DNA from: Onishia taeanensis
GTDB lineage: Bacteria; Pseudomonadota; Gammaproteobacteria; Pseudomonadales; Halomonadaceae
Direction of reading: 5' to 3'
NCBI RefSeq assembly: GCF_013349955.1
Contig: NZ_JABVXC010000011.1
Span: 91,413-155,412, forward strand
Length of the DNA stretch: 64,000 nt
Shown here: piece by piece, positions 63,919 through 64,000 of the stretch
How the letters are laid out: every line of letters starts with the position of its first letter
How positions within the stretch are numbered: the first letter of the stretch is position 1
Notes under the pieces: generated by a model
What the model saw: only the letters and a program-made list of their open reading frames with translations
Databases searched by the model: none
What the model was told of the DNA's origin: nothing
Position numbers and translations under genes: made by a program

Positions 63919-64000
63919 CTAGGTGTCGGGTCCCGTGTGATTAACCACCCGCTTGGTAAATAACTCAGGGTGCTTGATCTGCCATACCTTCATCACCTCA
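63919..64000 (-). CDS. C-terminal end of an unidentified protein (cut by window edge)
   Basis: The minus strand reads EVMKVWQIKHPELFTKRVVN then HTGPDT and a stop at 63919. The frame is open to the edge. It is either the end of a further gene of the glycosyltransferase group or the frameshifted N-terminal part of the kinase at 63362. I cannot decide from 27 codons. Confidence 0.35.
   Translation of the reverse strand, partial: EVMKVWQIKHPELFTKRVVNHTGPDT

Overview
The window looks like a chromosomal segment of a GC-rich gammaproteobacterium, most likely a halophile of the Halomonas type. This assignment rests on gene content: a bioBFHCD operon, a full urt-ure cluster, a tripartite tricarboxylate transporter, srkA and umuDC. 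Codon use is GC-rich almost throughout. I could not run a database search, so the genus is an inference.

Layout. 1-5.1 kb (mostly minus strand): the start of a GabD-type aldehyde dehydrogenase, a small membrane protein, folX-folE, an exported protein, the SrkA kinase and a ComF-type phosphoribosyltransferase. 5.1-9.7 kb: a tightly overlapping biotin operon bioB-bioF-bioH-bioC-bioD behind a possible BirA operator. 9.7-12.5 kb: tRNA-Leu(UAG), followed by two decayed integrase fragments and an AT-rich pair of unknown genes, the remains of a genomic island. 12.5-14.3 kb: umuDC behind a LexA box. 14.4-19.8 kb: a light-signalling operon of a GGDEF/EAL protein, a heme oxygenase (bphO) and a bacteriophytochrome-diguanylate cyclase (bphP).

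20-32.5 kb: one long minus-strand nitrogen unit, urtABCDE (urea ABC importer), ureDABCEFG (urease and its nickel-insertion proteins) and a HupE/UreJ nickel permease. The sequence ahead of urtA holds a very good sigma-54 promoter and an NtrC-like site. 32.6-40 kb: tctCBA, divergent from an operon of a short IclR regulator, a response regulator, a sensor kinase and an orphan periplasmic binding protein. 40-41.3 kb: an RlpA-like lipoprotein and a siroheme-type methyltransferase. 41.4-41.8 kb: miniature inverted-repeat elements and short tandem repeats.

41.8-56.5 kb is the most interesting region: six closely linked genes, kpsC-kpsS-SDR-sulfatase-like phosphotransferase-giant polyketide synthase-alpha-oxoamine synthase. 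The gene set matches the rkp-1 (rkpAGHIJ) K-antigen region of Sinorhizobium meliloti. The enzymes together suggest that a dedicated, PKS-made, sphingoid-like lipid is built and then carries a Kdo-linked capsule. 56.7-64 kb: an autotransporter-like outer-membrane protein, a lipoprotein hydrolase, a GNAT acetyltransferase, two related family-2 glycosyltransferases and a shortened sugar/antibiotic-kinase-like protein.

A second theme is short tandem repeats: an 11-copy heptamer before ureA, a 10-copy octamer after umuC, and several 13-18 bp repeats in intergenic regions and inside coding frames.
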